A DNA stretch of 64,000 nt from [Leptolyngbya] sp. PCC 7376 (GTDB taxonomy: Bacteria; Cyanobacteriota; Cyanobacteriia; Cyanobacteriales; MRBY01), in NCBI RefSeq assembly GCF_000316605.1, contig NC_019683.1, forward strand, positions 3,208,036 through 3,272,035, in the 5' to 3' direction. Below, one piece after another: positions 43,370 to 52,533 of the stretch. The notes below the pieces were generated by a model. It was given only the letters and a program-made list of their open reading frames with translations. It was not told the origin of the DNA and did no database searches. The stretch's first letter is position 1. The number at the start of each line of letters is the position of its first letter. The translations under genes and the position numbers were made by a program.

Positions 43370-44593
43370 TTAAGCAACAGAACCGCGTTTGCGAGTTTCT
43401 TTGTAGGAAACACCAACGTTTTTCAAACCAGCTTTCACCATTTGTTGTTCGAGCAGTGAGAAAAATCTTGCCCGATCGCCCCCACGAATGACAGCTTGAT
43501 TATGAGCTTCGGCGATCGCCACAGGATATCCATAACCTTTATGAACCTGTCCCAATAAAATACCGAGAGTTTGGTCTAATTTTTCGGGGTCTTCGGCGAG
43601 CCATCGAGGGAATTCAACGCGAGCCACTTCCGCACCAACGTGGACATAACAGAAACAAACTTGATCTTCCGGCGGATACATCTGCAAAATGCGCGATGTG
43701 CTCTGCCAAATACTGCCCCGCTCTCCCGGTTGCAAGGTGTTTTCCCAAAGCGTTCTGTCTCGCATCGGTTCAATGATTTGGCAGGGTAATGACTCTAAAA
43801 ATTCTGGGCGGCGATCGCCTGTATTTTTATCGAGACAATGGGTTGAACAATCAGGTGTTTCGTGGGGACAAGCAGCCAAGCGCAAATAGTGAATTGCATC
43901 AATACTGCGGGTTGAGCTGATATAGCCAATGAGGGGGATTTTCGTTTCTCGGAGCGATCGCCAAGCTTCTAAAACAGGAATCAAAATTCGTTCGCGAGCT
44001 TCAAGGGGAATATTTTCGAGAAACCAATACACCAACGACCCATCAACCATCGCTACATTAGGAATTTTCTCATGGGAACCGGGCGGCAAAACCCATTTAC
44101 AAGCCATCTCCGCCAACATTTGGGCTTCCGAAGCAGTGCGGCAATAGCCCATCCATTCCTCGGTGCGGATGCCCCATTTGCGAGAAATATATAAATCTTC
44201 GGAGCGATAAAAAACCTCAGGAATATTGTCGAGCAATGGATGCAAACTTTGGCCGTAATGCAGCATAATCCGACCCACATTAATCAGATAGCAGTAGGCA
44301 ATTTCGTGGTGGGATGGAGCAATTTGTGAGCCATCTGTGGCAAAAACCGTGTGAGCTTTGGGCGGCACAGAAATCATTACCCTTGTATCGAGAGGTTCTA
44401 AGGGCACTGCGCAATTAAAAATGAGGCGATCGCCCCAGTCCTGATATTTTTGCTGTAGCTCTGGAAAAGTTTTTTGAGCAGTTGCTAATAAAGCCAAACC
44501 TCGCTCCACTCGTTCCCGACCATCACTGGCCTGCTGCTGGAGATGGGAACCCATATCGGGGAGTTGTCCAGCCAATTTCGTCAAATCCAACAT
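43370..44593 (-). CDS. nurA: NurA-domain nuclease
   Basis: 407 residues from the ATG at 44593, preferred because the conserved N-terminus of cyanobacterial homologues begins MLDLTKLAGQL; an ATG at 44617 adds eight residues. The NurA domain shows the metal-binding Asp in VFATDGSQIAPSHHEIAYCY, a second acidic site in VAMVDGSLVYWFLE, and the closing GYPVAIAEAHNQAVIRGGDR. NurA with HerA resects DNA ends in archaea; cyanobacterial copies are common but little studied. No herA gene adjoins it. Confidence 0.88.
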   Translation of the reverse strand: MLDLTKLAGQLPDMGSHLQQQASDGRERVERGLALLATAQKTFPELQQKYQDWGDRLIFNCAVPLEPLDTRVMISVPPKAHTVFATDGSQIAPSHHEIAYCYLINVGRIMLHYGQSLHPLLDNIPEVFYRSEDLYISRKWGIRTEEWMGYCRTASEAQMLAEMACKWVLPPGSHEKIPNVAMVDGSLVYWFLENIPLEARERILIPVLEAWRSLRETKIPLIGYISSTRSIDAIHYLRLAACPHETPDCSTHCLDKNTGDRRPEFLESLPCQIIEPMRDRTLWENTLQPGERGSIWQSTSRILQMYPPEDQVCFCYVHVGAEVARVEFPRWLAEDPEKLDQTLGILLGQVHKGYGYPVAIAEAHNQAVIRGGDRARFFSLLEQQMVKAGLKNVGVSYKETRKRGSVA

Positions 44594-44801
44594 AGGTTTG
44601 TGTCGCGCCCAAAGCAATGCTGGTATTTATTTTAAAGCTTTTAACTGGTTCGGAATGATGTGGCGATCGCCAATTTTTAAAATCACAGCATATTGAATAT
44701 TTTATTCAGCTAAAAAAGTGAGTTTTTAGCTAGCTGTTTCTTTGCCAATATCTATATCTAAAAAGAGCTTATCGAAATATGATAATAATCATTCTTTACT
44801 G

Positions 44802-45138
44802 TTAATTTGCTCGTTTATTTAACTGAGTTTCACCCCAATCACTCATCGACTGAATCACAGGCAATAATGTTTTTCCATGAGAGGTAAGCGTGTATTCAAC
44901 GCGTAAAGGTAATTCTTCAAAAACTTCTCGATGAATGATTTGATCTTCCTCTAATTCTCGTAACTGTTTAGTCAGTATTTGCTTGCTAATCCCCTGGATC
45001 TTTCGCTTCAATTGCCCAAACCGCCTTATGTCATGGCTAATTAGAAAAAGCAAAATAGGCTTCTATTTTCCGCCAATAATGTGTTAGACAATAGGTCACT
45101 GGGCAAGCCTGTTCTGGGTGGGGAGAGTTGGTGCTCAT
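44802..45138 (-). pseudogene. HxlR-family transcriptional regulator, broken by frameshift and amber codon
   Basis: From the ATG at 45138 the frame reads MSTNSPHPEQACPVTYCLT, the normal HxlR N-terminus with its conserved Cys, then leaves the family. One base further along the sequence reads IIGGK, stop (TAG at 45065-45063), KPILLFLISHDIRRFGQLKR, the winged helix. The TAG is where HxlR proteins have the conserved Trp of GGKWK. So one extra base near 45081 and a Trp-to-amber change disable the gene. The second half continues intact to 44802 (QILTKQLRELEEDQIIHREV), where a 83-codon frame starting at a TTG remains. HxlR regulators usually control adjacent divergent genes. Confidence 0.87.
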
Positions 45139-45337
45139 GCACAATCAATATTTTGTAATTAGTGCCTCAAAACCCTATGAAATCACATTTTTTCTTTTTA
45201 GAAAGGATGATCACAAAAAGATGACTAGTTGATCTTCTAAATCTAGAGAAATAGCGTAGATTCATCGTCACTAAACAACACAAAAAGATTCTTTGGTTAT
45301 GATTTCTCGTTGAAGATAAATCTCAGGACATCCCTTT

Positions 45338-45919
45338 ATGACTGCTCAACCTCAAAGCTTAGAAGAAGTCAAAAAATACGTTATTGGCACATGGAAAAGT
45401 TTGACGACAGAATTGCGCCCCACAGAAGATCGAACAGGTGCCGGAACAGTTTCGCCGACATATCTCACGAGGGAATTCACCTATCACGATGAGGGAACAT
45501 TTACAGGCATGATCACGATGTATGCCGATAATTATGGTGAATTTCCTCTTATGGCTTTTGAATTTCAGGGCAGCTTAGAGTGGGGCGATCGCCATCCCAT
45601 TGCTGAGGGCGCTTGGAATATTGGCTATATTCTGTCGAAGGGCTTTGCTGTAACGCCACTGCATCCACGGGCTGCGGATATGCTTAATCACGGTCGACCC
45701 GGCACAATTGAGCCTTTTGTTGCCGATCAAAAGAACGACATTCTCCAAAAAGAATTTCCCTTATTTAATATCGTCGAAGGTCAAATCGTCACAGATTACG
45801 ATCTGCTGTATTTCAAGCATGGCTTGCTATTCATGGGTGCCAAACACGTTGATGGCACACCCTTTGATGAACCAGAGCGCCGCCCTCACCAACTTCAAAT
45901 CCCCTTGCAACGAGCCTAA
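45338..45919 (+). CDS. Conserved protein of unknown function, probable beta-barrel fold
   Basis: 193 residues, no signal peptide or membrane segment. Alternating hydrophobics and a start like VKKYVIGTWKSLTTELRPTE recall lipocalin-like or AttH/MoaF-type beta-barrels, but I cannot name the family. A late YDLLYFKHGLLFMGAK is part of this pattern. It is the first of two rightward genes and the probable target of the divergent HxlR regulator, now a pseudogene. The second gene, a membrane protein, starts 24 bases after its stop. Confidence 0.7.
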   Translation: MTAQPQSLEEVKKYVIGTWKSLTTELRPTEDRTGAGTVSPTYLTREFTYHDEGTFTGMITMYADNYGEFPLMAFEFQGSLEWGDRHPIAEGAWNIGYILSKGFAVTPLHPRAADMLNHGRPGTIEPFVADQKNDILQKEFPLFNIVEGQIVTDYDLLYFKHGLLFMGAKHVDGTPFDEPERRPHQLQIPLQRA

Positions 45920-45943
45920 AGAAGAACCTCGGAGAAATTAGCG

Positions 45944-46363
45944 ATGAAACTCAAACTGAAGTGGTGGTGGTACATTGCCCCAGCCTATCTAACCGCCTGG
46001 AGTGTAATTTTTAGCGCATGGAATTTGATTGATGGAACCGGTATGATGGCGGCTTTCCAAGTGGATATTGGTGAGCCGAGTACTTTTATCATGCTGAATT
46101 CTGCTGCCCGATATGTGGCGATCGCTGTCGGTATGGTGCTCGGCATTTGGATCTTCCGCACATTCCATTCAATTTTGACAGTGTTGCTGATTCGGTTAGT
46201 GATGGATGCACTAGATTTGTATTCAGGCTTGGTCTCAGGTCTGATCGATAATCCCACTGGTATCATGCAATCCTGCATCATGTTTATTTTTCCCAACCTA
46301 TTCGCCCTCTGGACGCTTATTCAGCTGACCCAGAGCTCACGAAAACGACAATTAATCGAATAA
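45944..46363 (+). CDS. Four-helix membrane protein of unknown function
   Basis: 139 residues with four hydrophobic segments (about 9-29, 45-70, 71-92 and 102-128), a basic N-terminus MKLKLKWWWYIAPAY and a basic C-terminus. No enzyme motif was recognised. It follows the gene at 45338 closely (24-base gap) with a GGAG site before the ATG, so the two are almost surely co-transcribed. Confidence 0.72.
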   Translation: MKLKLKWWWYIAPAYLTAWSVIFSAWNLIDGTGMMAAFQVDIGEPSTFIMLNSAARYVAIAVGMVLGIWIFRTFHSILTVLLIRLVMDALDLYSGLVSGLIDNPTGIMQSCIMFIFPNLFALWTLIQLTQSSRKRQLIE

Positions 46364-46416
46364 AGCTTGCAACAATTTAATCGCCTTAATCGCCTACGGA
46401 TTATTGGATGATTGAA

Positions 46417-46629
46417 CTAGAGATCCGAAGACCAATGGTTTATTCGGTCTAGGATTAATGGCACTGCAACAATAGTGAGTTTAATTATCCAAGGCACATA
46501 ACATAGCGCCAGGAACCCGGCAAATACAGCGACAGAAGCCATTGCAACTTTCACAATTTCTTCCTTAGTATTGAAGCACCAACACATTGCGCAGGCAGCA
46601 ATACTAAGACTGATAAGGGAAGGATTCAT
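46417..46629 (-). CDS. Small hydrophobic protein, doubtful
   Basis: 70 residues, with two likely membrane segments (about 5-20 and 28-60) and three Cys near the N-terminus (AACAMCWCF). No ribosome site is seen upstream. The coding potential rests only on an open frame in an otherwise empty 520-base gap, so confidence is low. Confidence 0.4.
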   Translation of the reverse strand: MNPSLISLSIAACAMCWCFNTKEEIVKVAMASVAVFAGFLALCYVPWIIKLTIVAVPLILDRINHWSSDL

Positions 46630-46886
46630 ATTTAAATAAAAGCCCTGAGAGCTTTCAAAAGCAATATGTGCGTTCCTTCGGGAATATCCCCTACTTCCGT
46701 CTTTCGGCTGTCTCTATCAGCGGCGGTCGAAAGATGAACGTTTTATTAAGATATGTTTCATAATACTCCGTTATTTTGGGCTGTCAACCGAGAAATGGCT
46801 TAGTATCACACAGCAAAAAAACACCGTAATGCTTGCTACATCTAAGATATAGGCTTATTAAATCATTCAAAAAAGTTTTTCTAATG

Positions 46887-47426
46887 TTATGGGGTAATCA
46901 CTTCACCATCGGGAATGTCTAGTTCGATTGCAACACCACGATCCATAACTTCAATATCCCATTGTCCCCGCCGGGCGGATTCAAAGACCACATAACGACC
47001 ATCGGGGCTAATTTGGGGATTACGAACCCAGTGACGATAGCCTTGGGTCAAAATATCTGAGCGTTTAGTTGCGCGGTCATACAAGATGATATCGGGTTTA
47101 CCTTGGGGACTGGAAAGATACACAATATAACGCCCGGTGCGACTGAGGCTGGGGCTTTCGTGAATAGCACCTTTTTGGTTGAGATTAGGCAGGCTGACAA
47201 AGCGTTTTTGGGTTAAATCATAAAATAAAACTTCGCTGGTGCCATGGCGATTAGAAATGAAGGCAAGCCAACGCCCATCGCCACTAAGGGCGGGCTGTTC
47301 ATCATGATATTTACTATTTAGGGTAACTGGTGCTGAAGGGGTATTCCCGAAGGAACAACCTCCGAGGCTGAGAATCAAAATAGTCAGCCATAGCTGAAAC
47401 GGAATTCGCCTATACACAGCACGCAA
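46887..47426 (-). CDS. TolB-like beta-propeller lipoprotein
   Basis: 179 residues. Signal peptide and lipobox (LSLGGCSFG, Cys ~24). The rest holds three to four WD40-like/PD40 units: QPALSGDGRWLAFISNRHGT, ESPSLSRTGRYIVYLSSPQG and NPQISPDGRYVVFESARRGQ. This is the TolB/PD40 blade signature, too few blades for a full six-blade propeller, so it may be a partial or oligomeric propeller. Role unknown. It is 28 bases downstream of ycf66 on the same strand. Confidence 0.85.
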   Translation of the reverse strand: MRAVYRRIPFQLWLTILILSLGGCSFGNTPSAPVTLNSKYHDEQPALSGDGRWLAFISNRHGTSEVLFYDLTQKRFVSLPNLNQKGAIHESPSLSRTGRYIVYLSSPQGKPDIILYDRATKRSDILTQGYRHWVRNPQISPDGRYVVFESARRGQWDIEVMDRGVAIELDIPDGEVITP

Positions 47427-47454
47427 TCATTGGAGAGTTTGGATCGGAGAGGGT

Positions 47455-48354
47455 CTAATAATCGAAATTAACGGGATTTTCATCGGGGCGATCGCCATCA
47501 TTTTCTTCATTTGAAGGAGGCGCTTGATCATCCCAATCTTGCGACTCATCGTCTTCAAAACTCACGCCATTTATCGGTTGATAATCCACTGTTGCAACAT
47601 CTTCGTTGGCAGCACTATCGTAGCGATCAGGGCGAGGACGACGGGGGCGACGACTTGGAGGTGCTTCATCATCGGGGCGAGGACGGCGGGGACGACTTGG
47701 GGGCGCTTCAGTTTGGCGATCGCCTTCACCCCAAGCATCTTCAGACCAAACGTCAGTCACGCCGCCTTGGCTTTGGTAACCATAATCATCATTACGGGAA
47801 GGGCGACGGTTGGGAGAACGACTAGGACGACGATTAGGAGAACGGGAGGGGCGATCGCCATAGTCAGCAGGTGGGCGATTACGGGGAGTATTACGATTAC
47901 TGCGCGGTTTGGGAGTTTCTTCCTCATAGCCACGGCTACGGCTCGGACGCGGTTCCTCATAGCCTCTTAAGCGACGTTCATAGCGATCTTCCGTTTGGAA
48001 AGGTTCAAGTTGATCCAGCTCAGCGCGATACACACGACTCACTGGGCGATCGTCATCAACAATGGGTGTATTACGGCGGGCTTGTTCTGTAGCGAGGCCG
48101 CGTAGACGAATGGATTCGATGGCAAAAAAAACAGCAGAACCCGACAATAAAAATTGTCCAAATTGCAAAATTGGGTCAAGGCGCCATCCTTGGAAGAGCA
48201 GAATAAAACCGCAGAGCAAACCCACTGCTGCAAAAAAGATATCGTGGTCGCGGGAAAGTTCAGGGCGTACCGAGCGTAAAAAGTACAGAGATGCACCTGC
48301 TGCTGCAAGTACAATTCCCAAAATGCTGGCGGAATTTAGCCCGAAATTAACCAT
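47455..48354 (-). CDS. ycf66: Ycf66-family protein
   Basis: 299 residues. The N-terminal ~85 residues are the Ycf66 domain with three hydrophobic segments (e.g. LGIVLAAAGASLYFLRSVRP and LFQGWRLDPILQFGQFLLSG). The rest is a low-complexity basic tail rich in Arg, Pro and Ser (PSRSPNRRPSRSPNRRPSR) with a final acidic stretch. Ycf66 is conserved in cyanobacteria and some plastids; its function is not settled. psbX lies upstream on the same strand, a common cyanobacterial arrangement. Confidence 0.92.
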   Translation of the reverse strand: MVNFGLNSASILGIVLAAAGASLYFLRSVRPELSRDHDIFFAAVGLLCGFILLFQGWRLDPILQFGQFLLSGSAVFFAIESIRLRGLATEQARRNTPIVDDDRPVSRVYRAELDQLEPFQTEDRYERRLRGYEEPRPSRSRGYEEETPKPRSNRNTPRNRPPADYGDRPSRSPNRRPSRSPNRRPSRNDDYGYQSQGGVTDVWSEDAWGEGDRQTEAPPSRPRRPRPDDEAPPSRRPRRPRPDRYDSAANEDVATVDYQPINGVSFEDDESQDWDDQAPPSNEENDGDRPDENPVNFDY

Positions 48355-48433
48355 GTGTTTCCTCTCCCTTGGCGCTGTTTTCTATATTAACGACTTCGGT
48401 TCTAAGATTTTAAGCGATCTCAACAGCAAAATA

Positions 48434-48460
48434 GGTGGACAGCGATAACCGTTATCCACC
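48434..48460. other. Stem-loop between psbX and ycf66
   Basis: GGTGGA ... TCCACC arms enclose a GATAAC-C-GTTATC palindrome, which can nest in alternative ways. It could attenuate transcription from psbX into ycf66 or stabilise the psbX message. Weak T tail on the minus strand. Confidence 0.4.
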
Positions 48461-48491
48461 CATCAAATTTTTTTGTGCTTTGAGCCAAATA

Positions 48492-48608
48492 TTAACGTTG
48501 GATTTTGTCTTGCTGACTGACGAAGACGAGAAATGCTGTTGCGGGGATAACCACAATTAAAGTGCCAGCAAGGAGACTGTAGAAGAAATTTGCTAAAGAG
48601 GGAGTCAT
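48492..48608 (-). CDS. psbX: Photosystem II reaction-centre protein PsbX
   Basis: 38 residues, one membrane helix: MTPSLANFFYSLLAGTLIV then IPATAFLVFVSQQDKIQR. Both the start and the C-terminal SQQDKI match PsbX. PsbX is a low-mass subunit near cytochrome b559 that affects quinone exchange in photosystem II. Easy to miss because of its size. It lies 137 bases upstream of ycf66 on the same strand. Confidence 0.93.
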   Translation of the reverse strand: MTPSLANFFYSLLAGTLIVVIPATAFLVFVSQQDKIQR

Positions 48609-48683
48609 GTTAACGTTTCCTAATGGTATTTAATAATTTGTTGTTGATAATTTTGCCATATTCTTCGCCCTATCTCGTCATTG

Positions 48684-50336
48684 ATGTTTAGAATCTCTGT
48701 TTCAGGTGCGCAAAGACTTTCTTGGCAGACTTGGGGATATTACGTTTTTGGGGCGGCGATCGCCTTAAGTTTTTGGCATATTTTCTGGCAAGGTGATGGG
48801 CTGATCAATGGAAATGGTTTTGCTCTGCTCTGGAGATTTTTGCAAGCAAGTGTTCAGCCAGATTTAAGTGCCGATTTTTTAAACACCGTCGCGACAGCCA
48901 CACTGACAACATTTGCTTATGCGCTCTGTGGCACATTTCTCAGTTTGAGTTTTGGGTTTATCGGCGGTCTTCTCAGTGCAAAGATTGTTTGGCAATCACT
49001 CTTTCCGCAGCAGTCTTTAATTATTTGGCAAAGTATCAGATCGGTGTTGGCGATTCCCCGTGCAATCCATGAAGTGGTTTGGGGACTGATTCTGATCAAT
49101 GTTTGGGGATTAGATTCTCTTGTCGCTTTGGGGGCGATCGCCCTGCCGTTCGGTGCCATTGTCGCAAAGGTCTTTGCTGAGATTCTCGATGAAACGCCTC
49201 GCCAAGGTTTCGATGCTTTACGGTTAGCGGGTGTTCATCCGTCTCAGGCATTACTCTATGGCCTATTCCCACAGGCGCTATTCAATCTTTTGTCCTATGG
49301 ATTCTATCGATTTGAATGTTCCCTGCGAGCGGCGGCAGTGCTCGGCATTATTGGGGCTGGAGGGTTGGGCTATGAAATCTTTCTCAGTTTGCAATCAGTC
49401 CGCTATGAGCAACTATGGACGCTTTTCTACGCGCTGATTATGTTGAACGCATTGGTGGATTGGAGCAGTGGTTTCCTACGCCGGAAACTGGGTTGCACCA
49501 GTCGATTGGATTTGAATACAAAACAGTATCGCGTTAATGTCCAAAAACGCACTTGGCTATTCGGCACAATGTGCGGAGCAGCAGCTTTAGTCAGTTGGGG
49601 CTTCTGGTTTATTCGCCCAGATTGGTCACGGCTTTGGTCGCAACAAACAAGCATTTTCATTCAAGACATCACAGCTCAACTGGCTCAATTTACAGTTGAT
49701 CAAGAAACACTCAAAAATTTATTTTGGCTTAGTATCCAAACCCTCGAAATGTCGATCTTGGCGATCGCCTTGGCAGGTGTTGGGGGATTTATCTTGGCCT
49801 TTTGTGTCGCGGAAATTTTTCGGAATCAGCAATCCAGACGATCGCCTGTCGCTATTAGTTCTCAGTATTTCAGTCGATTAATTCTGTTAATTTGCCGTGG
49901 CATTCCGGCACCAATTTGGGCCTTGGTGGTCTTATTTGTCTTTTTTCCAGGGATTTTACCGGGGGCGATCGCCTTGGGTCTCCATAACCTCGGTGTATTG
50001 GGACGATTAATGACCGAAGTAATCGAAAATCTGGAGCGTGAACCGATTGAGGCCCTCAGTCAACTGGGTAGTCCTTCAAGCTCTGTCTTTCTTTATGGCG
50101 TTGTGCCATTAACCCTGCCGAATTTTATTGCCTATACCTTTTATCGATGGGAAGTTTGCTTACGGGAAACGGTAATTGTTGGGCTGGTGGGAGCTGGTGG
50201 ATTAGGACGACTGCTCACGGAGCAATTGAGTAGCTTTGACTATGCAGGTGTGTTGTTCACTTTGGTTTGTTTTTTGTTATTGACTCAATTTGTCGATCAA
50301 TTTAGCACCTTACTCCGAAGAAAATTAGCAACTTAA
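48684..50336 (+). CDS. Fused double permease of PhnE-type ABC transporter
   Basis: 550 residues from the ATG at 48684. Two similar permease halves, each with about six membrane segments and an EAA-type loop: ILDETPRQGFDALRLAGVHP in the first and VIENLEREPIEALSQLGSPS in the second. Other repeated blocks are SLRAAAVLGIIGAGGLGYEI and CLRETVIVGLVGAGGLGRLL. These match PhnE-family permeases for phosphonate, phosphite or related oxyanions. No ATPase or binding protein gene adjoins it in this window, so the rest of the transporter must be encoded elsewhere. Confidence 0.88.
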   Translation: MFRISVSGAQRLSWQTWGYYVFGAAIALSFWHIFWQGDGLINGNGFALLWRFLQASVQPDLSADFLNTVATATLTTFAYALCGTFLSLSFGFIGGLLSAKIVWQSLFPQQSLIIWQSIRSVLAIPRAIHEVVWGLILINVWGLDSLVALGAIALPFGAIVAKVFAEILDETPRQGFDALRLAGVHPSQALLYGLFPQALFNLLSYGFYRFECSLRAAAVLGIIGAGGLGYEIFLSLQSVRYEQLWTLFYALIMLNALVDWSSGFLRRKLGCTSRLDLNTKQYRVNVQKRTWLFGTMCGAAALVSWGFWFIRPDWSRLWSQQTSIFIQDITAQLAQFTVDQETLKNLFWLSIQTLEMSILAIALAGVGGFILAFCVAEIFRNQQSRRSPVAISSQYFSRLILLICRGIPAPIWALVVLFVFFPGILPGAIALGLHNLGVLGRLMTEVIENLEREPIEALSQLGSPSSSVFLYGVVPLTLPNFIAYTFYRWEVCLRETVIVGLVGAGGLGRLLTEQLSSFDYAGVLFTLVCFLLLTQFVDQFSTLLRRKLAT

Positions 50337-50456
50337 ATCATCATTAAATATTGTCGTTTAAAAGTGGGCATTGCCTAAGTAAGATGGATTTTGACAATCT
50401 TATTTTTTTAAGCTTTACTTACAGGTAAACTTTCGAGTCCATAGGCTTTCTGTGTC

Positions 50457-52364
50457 ATGCCCGATGCTGCTTCTTCCCTAAATCTTCATACCCTTGAGCA
50501 GGATCTGCAAAATCGACTCCATGCTGAGCCCTCGTTGACTCAGCCGATGCAAGTGCGCTGTGTCTTTAAAGAAGGCATTTTGATTGTTCTGGTGCAGCAC
50601 GGTGCGCCAGCTTTCCCTTACCCTCGCAAAGTGTTTAGAGCGATTCGGCAATTTTTATTGGAAGCCGATGTCCTACAAGAGCATCAAGTGTTGATGTATT
50701 TGCGTGTTGAGGGAAGCAATCAACCCTACGCATTCCATACACTCACAGAGCAGAGCCAGACGCCTACCGATACTGAGGAGCCAGTTGCTGAAACAGCTAC
50801 GGCTGAAGAAACTGAAACTGAGCAATCAGATGAAGTCGATGATGATTTTGAAGAATTTGAAGCTCCCGCAGCACTAGCTTCTGAGCTCGAAGACGGCGAG
50901 AGTCTTGAAGAAACAGCGACAGACGAAGGTCTTGAAATGGCTACCGCTGCCACCACGGATGAAGATTACGAAGATGAAGCCTATGACGACGATGAAGAAG
51001 ATATTGGTTTTGAAGGCTTTACTTCAGTCGAGGAAGGTTTTGATGATGACGATGATGATTATGAAGAGGAAGTGGGCGATCGCCGCCTAGGGAAAGCGAC
51101 ATTAGCCTTTGCTGCGGGTCTAGCCTTAGTCTTCTCTGGTACTGCCTTCTATGTATTGAGTCGCCCCTGTGTTATCGATAATTGCACCACGATGGATCGT
51201 GCAGAAAAACTCAGTGACCAAGCAATTAGTACCTTCCAAAGTAATCCTTCCGGTCAACAAATTCTCACGGCTCAAGGTCAACTAGAGGAGTCGGTACAAA
51301 AATTAGAATCTATTCCATTTTGGTCGCCACGCTACACCGAGGCCCAAGGCAGACTAAAGGATTATCGTGACCTCTCAGCAAGTCTTGATCAGGTCGTCAA
51401 TTCTCTCTTTAAAGCTTCTGAAGCTGCTCAGATGAGTCAAAACCCACCGTTCGCAGCGGAGAAGTGGTCTGAAATTGCGACCCAATGGCAAGGGGCGATC
51501 GCCGGACTCAGCGAAGTTCCTCCTCAAGACTTTTTCCATCCTTTTGCCCAAAGTAAAATTGATGTTTACGAGCGTAACCTTAATGCAATTAACCAACGCT
51601 TAGCTCAAGAAGAACAAGCCGTTGAGGTTCTCGAGCAGGCAAAAGAAAATGCCAAAATTGCCCAAGTACAACAAGGGGTTGCTCAGTCCCTTGATAGCTG
51701 GGAAGAAGCTTATTTGTCTTGGTCTAAGGCGGTTCAAAAATTAGAAACAGTGGCAGAAGGGACGACTGCTTACGATGAAGCTCAGGCTTTGATGGATAGC
51801 TATGTGCCCCAGATGAGCGATATCAAAGAGCAGCAGGACAAAGAAACTTTTGCGCGCGATATTTACAACCAAGGTATTCGCATTGCCCAGTTGGCGCGTG
51901 ATGCCGAGCTAGCGGAGAACTGGGAAGAGGCGACTTTCCACTGGCGTAATGCGATTCGCTATATGGAGCAAGTGCCCAACGATACCTACCAGGCTTCCCT
52001 TGCAAAGCCGGCGATCGCCCGTTTCAACCAAGCGATCGAAACCTCTCAAGTGCAGTTGCAGCTGTACACACGCCTCAAGCAAGCCGAGAATGATCTCAAC
52101 CGTACCTGTGCTGGCGATCCGAATATCTGTACCTTTACCCTCGATGCCCGCAGTATCAATGTGAGACTGACTGCCGCCTACGTCAATCAAGTTCAGGAAA
52201 CTGCAGTTCAAGCGAGTGCGACAAATAATAGTGACGCGAAAATTCGAATCCTAGATCACATCGCAACCCTTGAACAGGCTCTTGAAGTAATTAGCAAAAA
52301 CACAAATGTTCCTGTACAGGTTTATGACGTTAATGGTGTTCTCCTAGTTGATTACAAACCTTAG
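50457..52364 (+). CDS. Large acidic bitopic protein of unknown function
   Basis: 635 residues. A ~100-residue N-terminal domain (ending near QPYAFHTLTEQ), a very acidic disordered stretch to ~205 (many DDDDYEEE), one membrane segment at ~218-236 (TLAFAAGLALVFSGTAFYVL), then ~400 residues of helical repeats outside, e.g. EKWSEIATQWQGAIAGLSEV and EEATFHWRNAIRYMEQVP, which look like TPR-like units. Two adjacent Cys (RPCVIDNC) follow the membrane segment, and a second pair (RTCAGDPNIC) lies near the C-terminus. Architecture fits an envelope scaffold, as seen in many cyanobacterial proteins, but I do not recognise a name. Confidence 0.78.
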   Translation: MPDAASSLNLHTLEQDLQNRLHAEPSLTQPMQVRCVFKEGILIVLVQHGAPAFPYPRKVFRAIRQFLLEADVLQEHQVLMYLRVEGSNQPYAFHTLTEQSQTPTDTEEPVAETATAEETETEQSDEVDDDFEEFEAPAALASELEDGESLEETATDEGLEMATAATTDEDYEDEAYDDDEEDIGFEGFTSVEEGFDDDDDDYEEEVGDRRLGKATLAFAAGLALVFSGTAFYVLSRPCVIDNCTTMDRAEKLSDQAISTFQSNPSGQQILTAQGQLEESVQKLESIPFWSPRYTEAQGRLKDYRDLSASLDQVVNSLFKASEAAQMSQNPPFAAEKWSEIATQWQGAIAGLSEVPPQDFFHPFAQSKIDVYERNLNAINQRLAQEEQAVEVLEQAKENAKIAQVQQGVAQSLDSWEEAYLSWSKAVQKLETVAEGTTAYDEAQALMDSYVPQMSDIKEQQDKETFARDIYNQGIRIAQLARDAELAENWEEATFHWRNAIRYMEQVPNDTYQASLAKPAIARFNQAIETSQVQLQLYTRLKQAENDLNRTCAGDPNICTFTLDARSINVRLTAAYVNQVQETAVQASATNNSDAKIRILDHIATLEQALEVISKNTNVPVQVYDVNGVLLVDYKP

Positions 52365-52533
52365 AGAGTATTGAAAAAATCTGTTGTTGATTAATGCCTT
52401 TTAAGGCCGAAATTCTCGATCGAAAGAGTATTTTGATCTAAAGGATTTGTCATGCTCAAAAATACAGAAAAATTGTTTACGTAAACTAAGTACTGACGCA
52501 TTTATCTGATGATTAAATCGTCTTTTTCTATAA

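Noticed and set aside
44708-44731. AGCTAAAAA ... TTTTTAGCT hairpin between nurA and the broken hxlR
   Set aside because: Stem is almost all A-T and no T run follows on the relevant strand; unconvincing as a terminator.
46675-47357. 15-base inverted match: GTTCCTTCGGGAATA near 46675 and its complement near 47343
   Set aside because: A single pair about 670 bases apart, one copy inside the TolB-like gene; too short to support a repeat or regulatory pairing.
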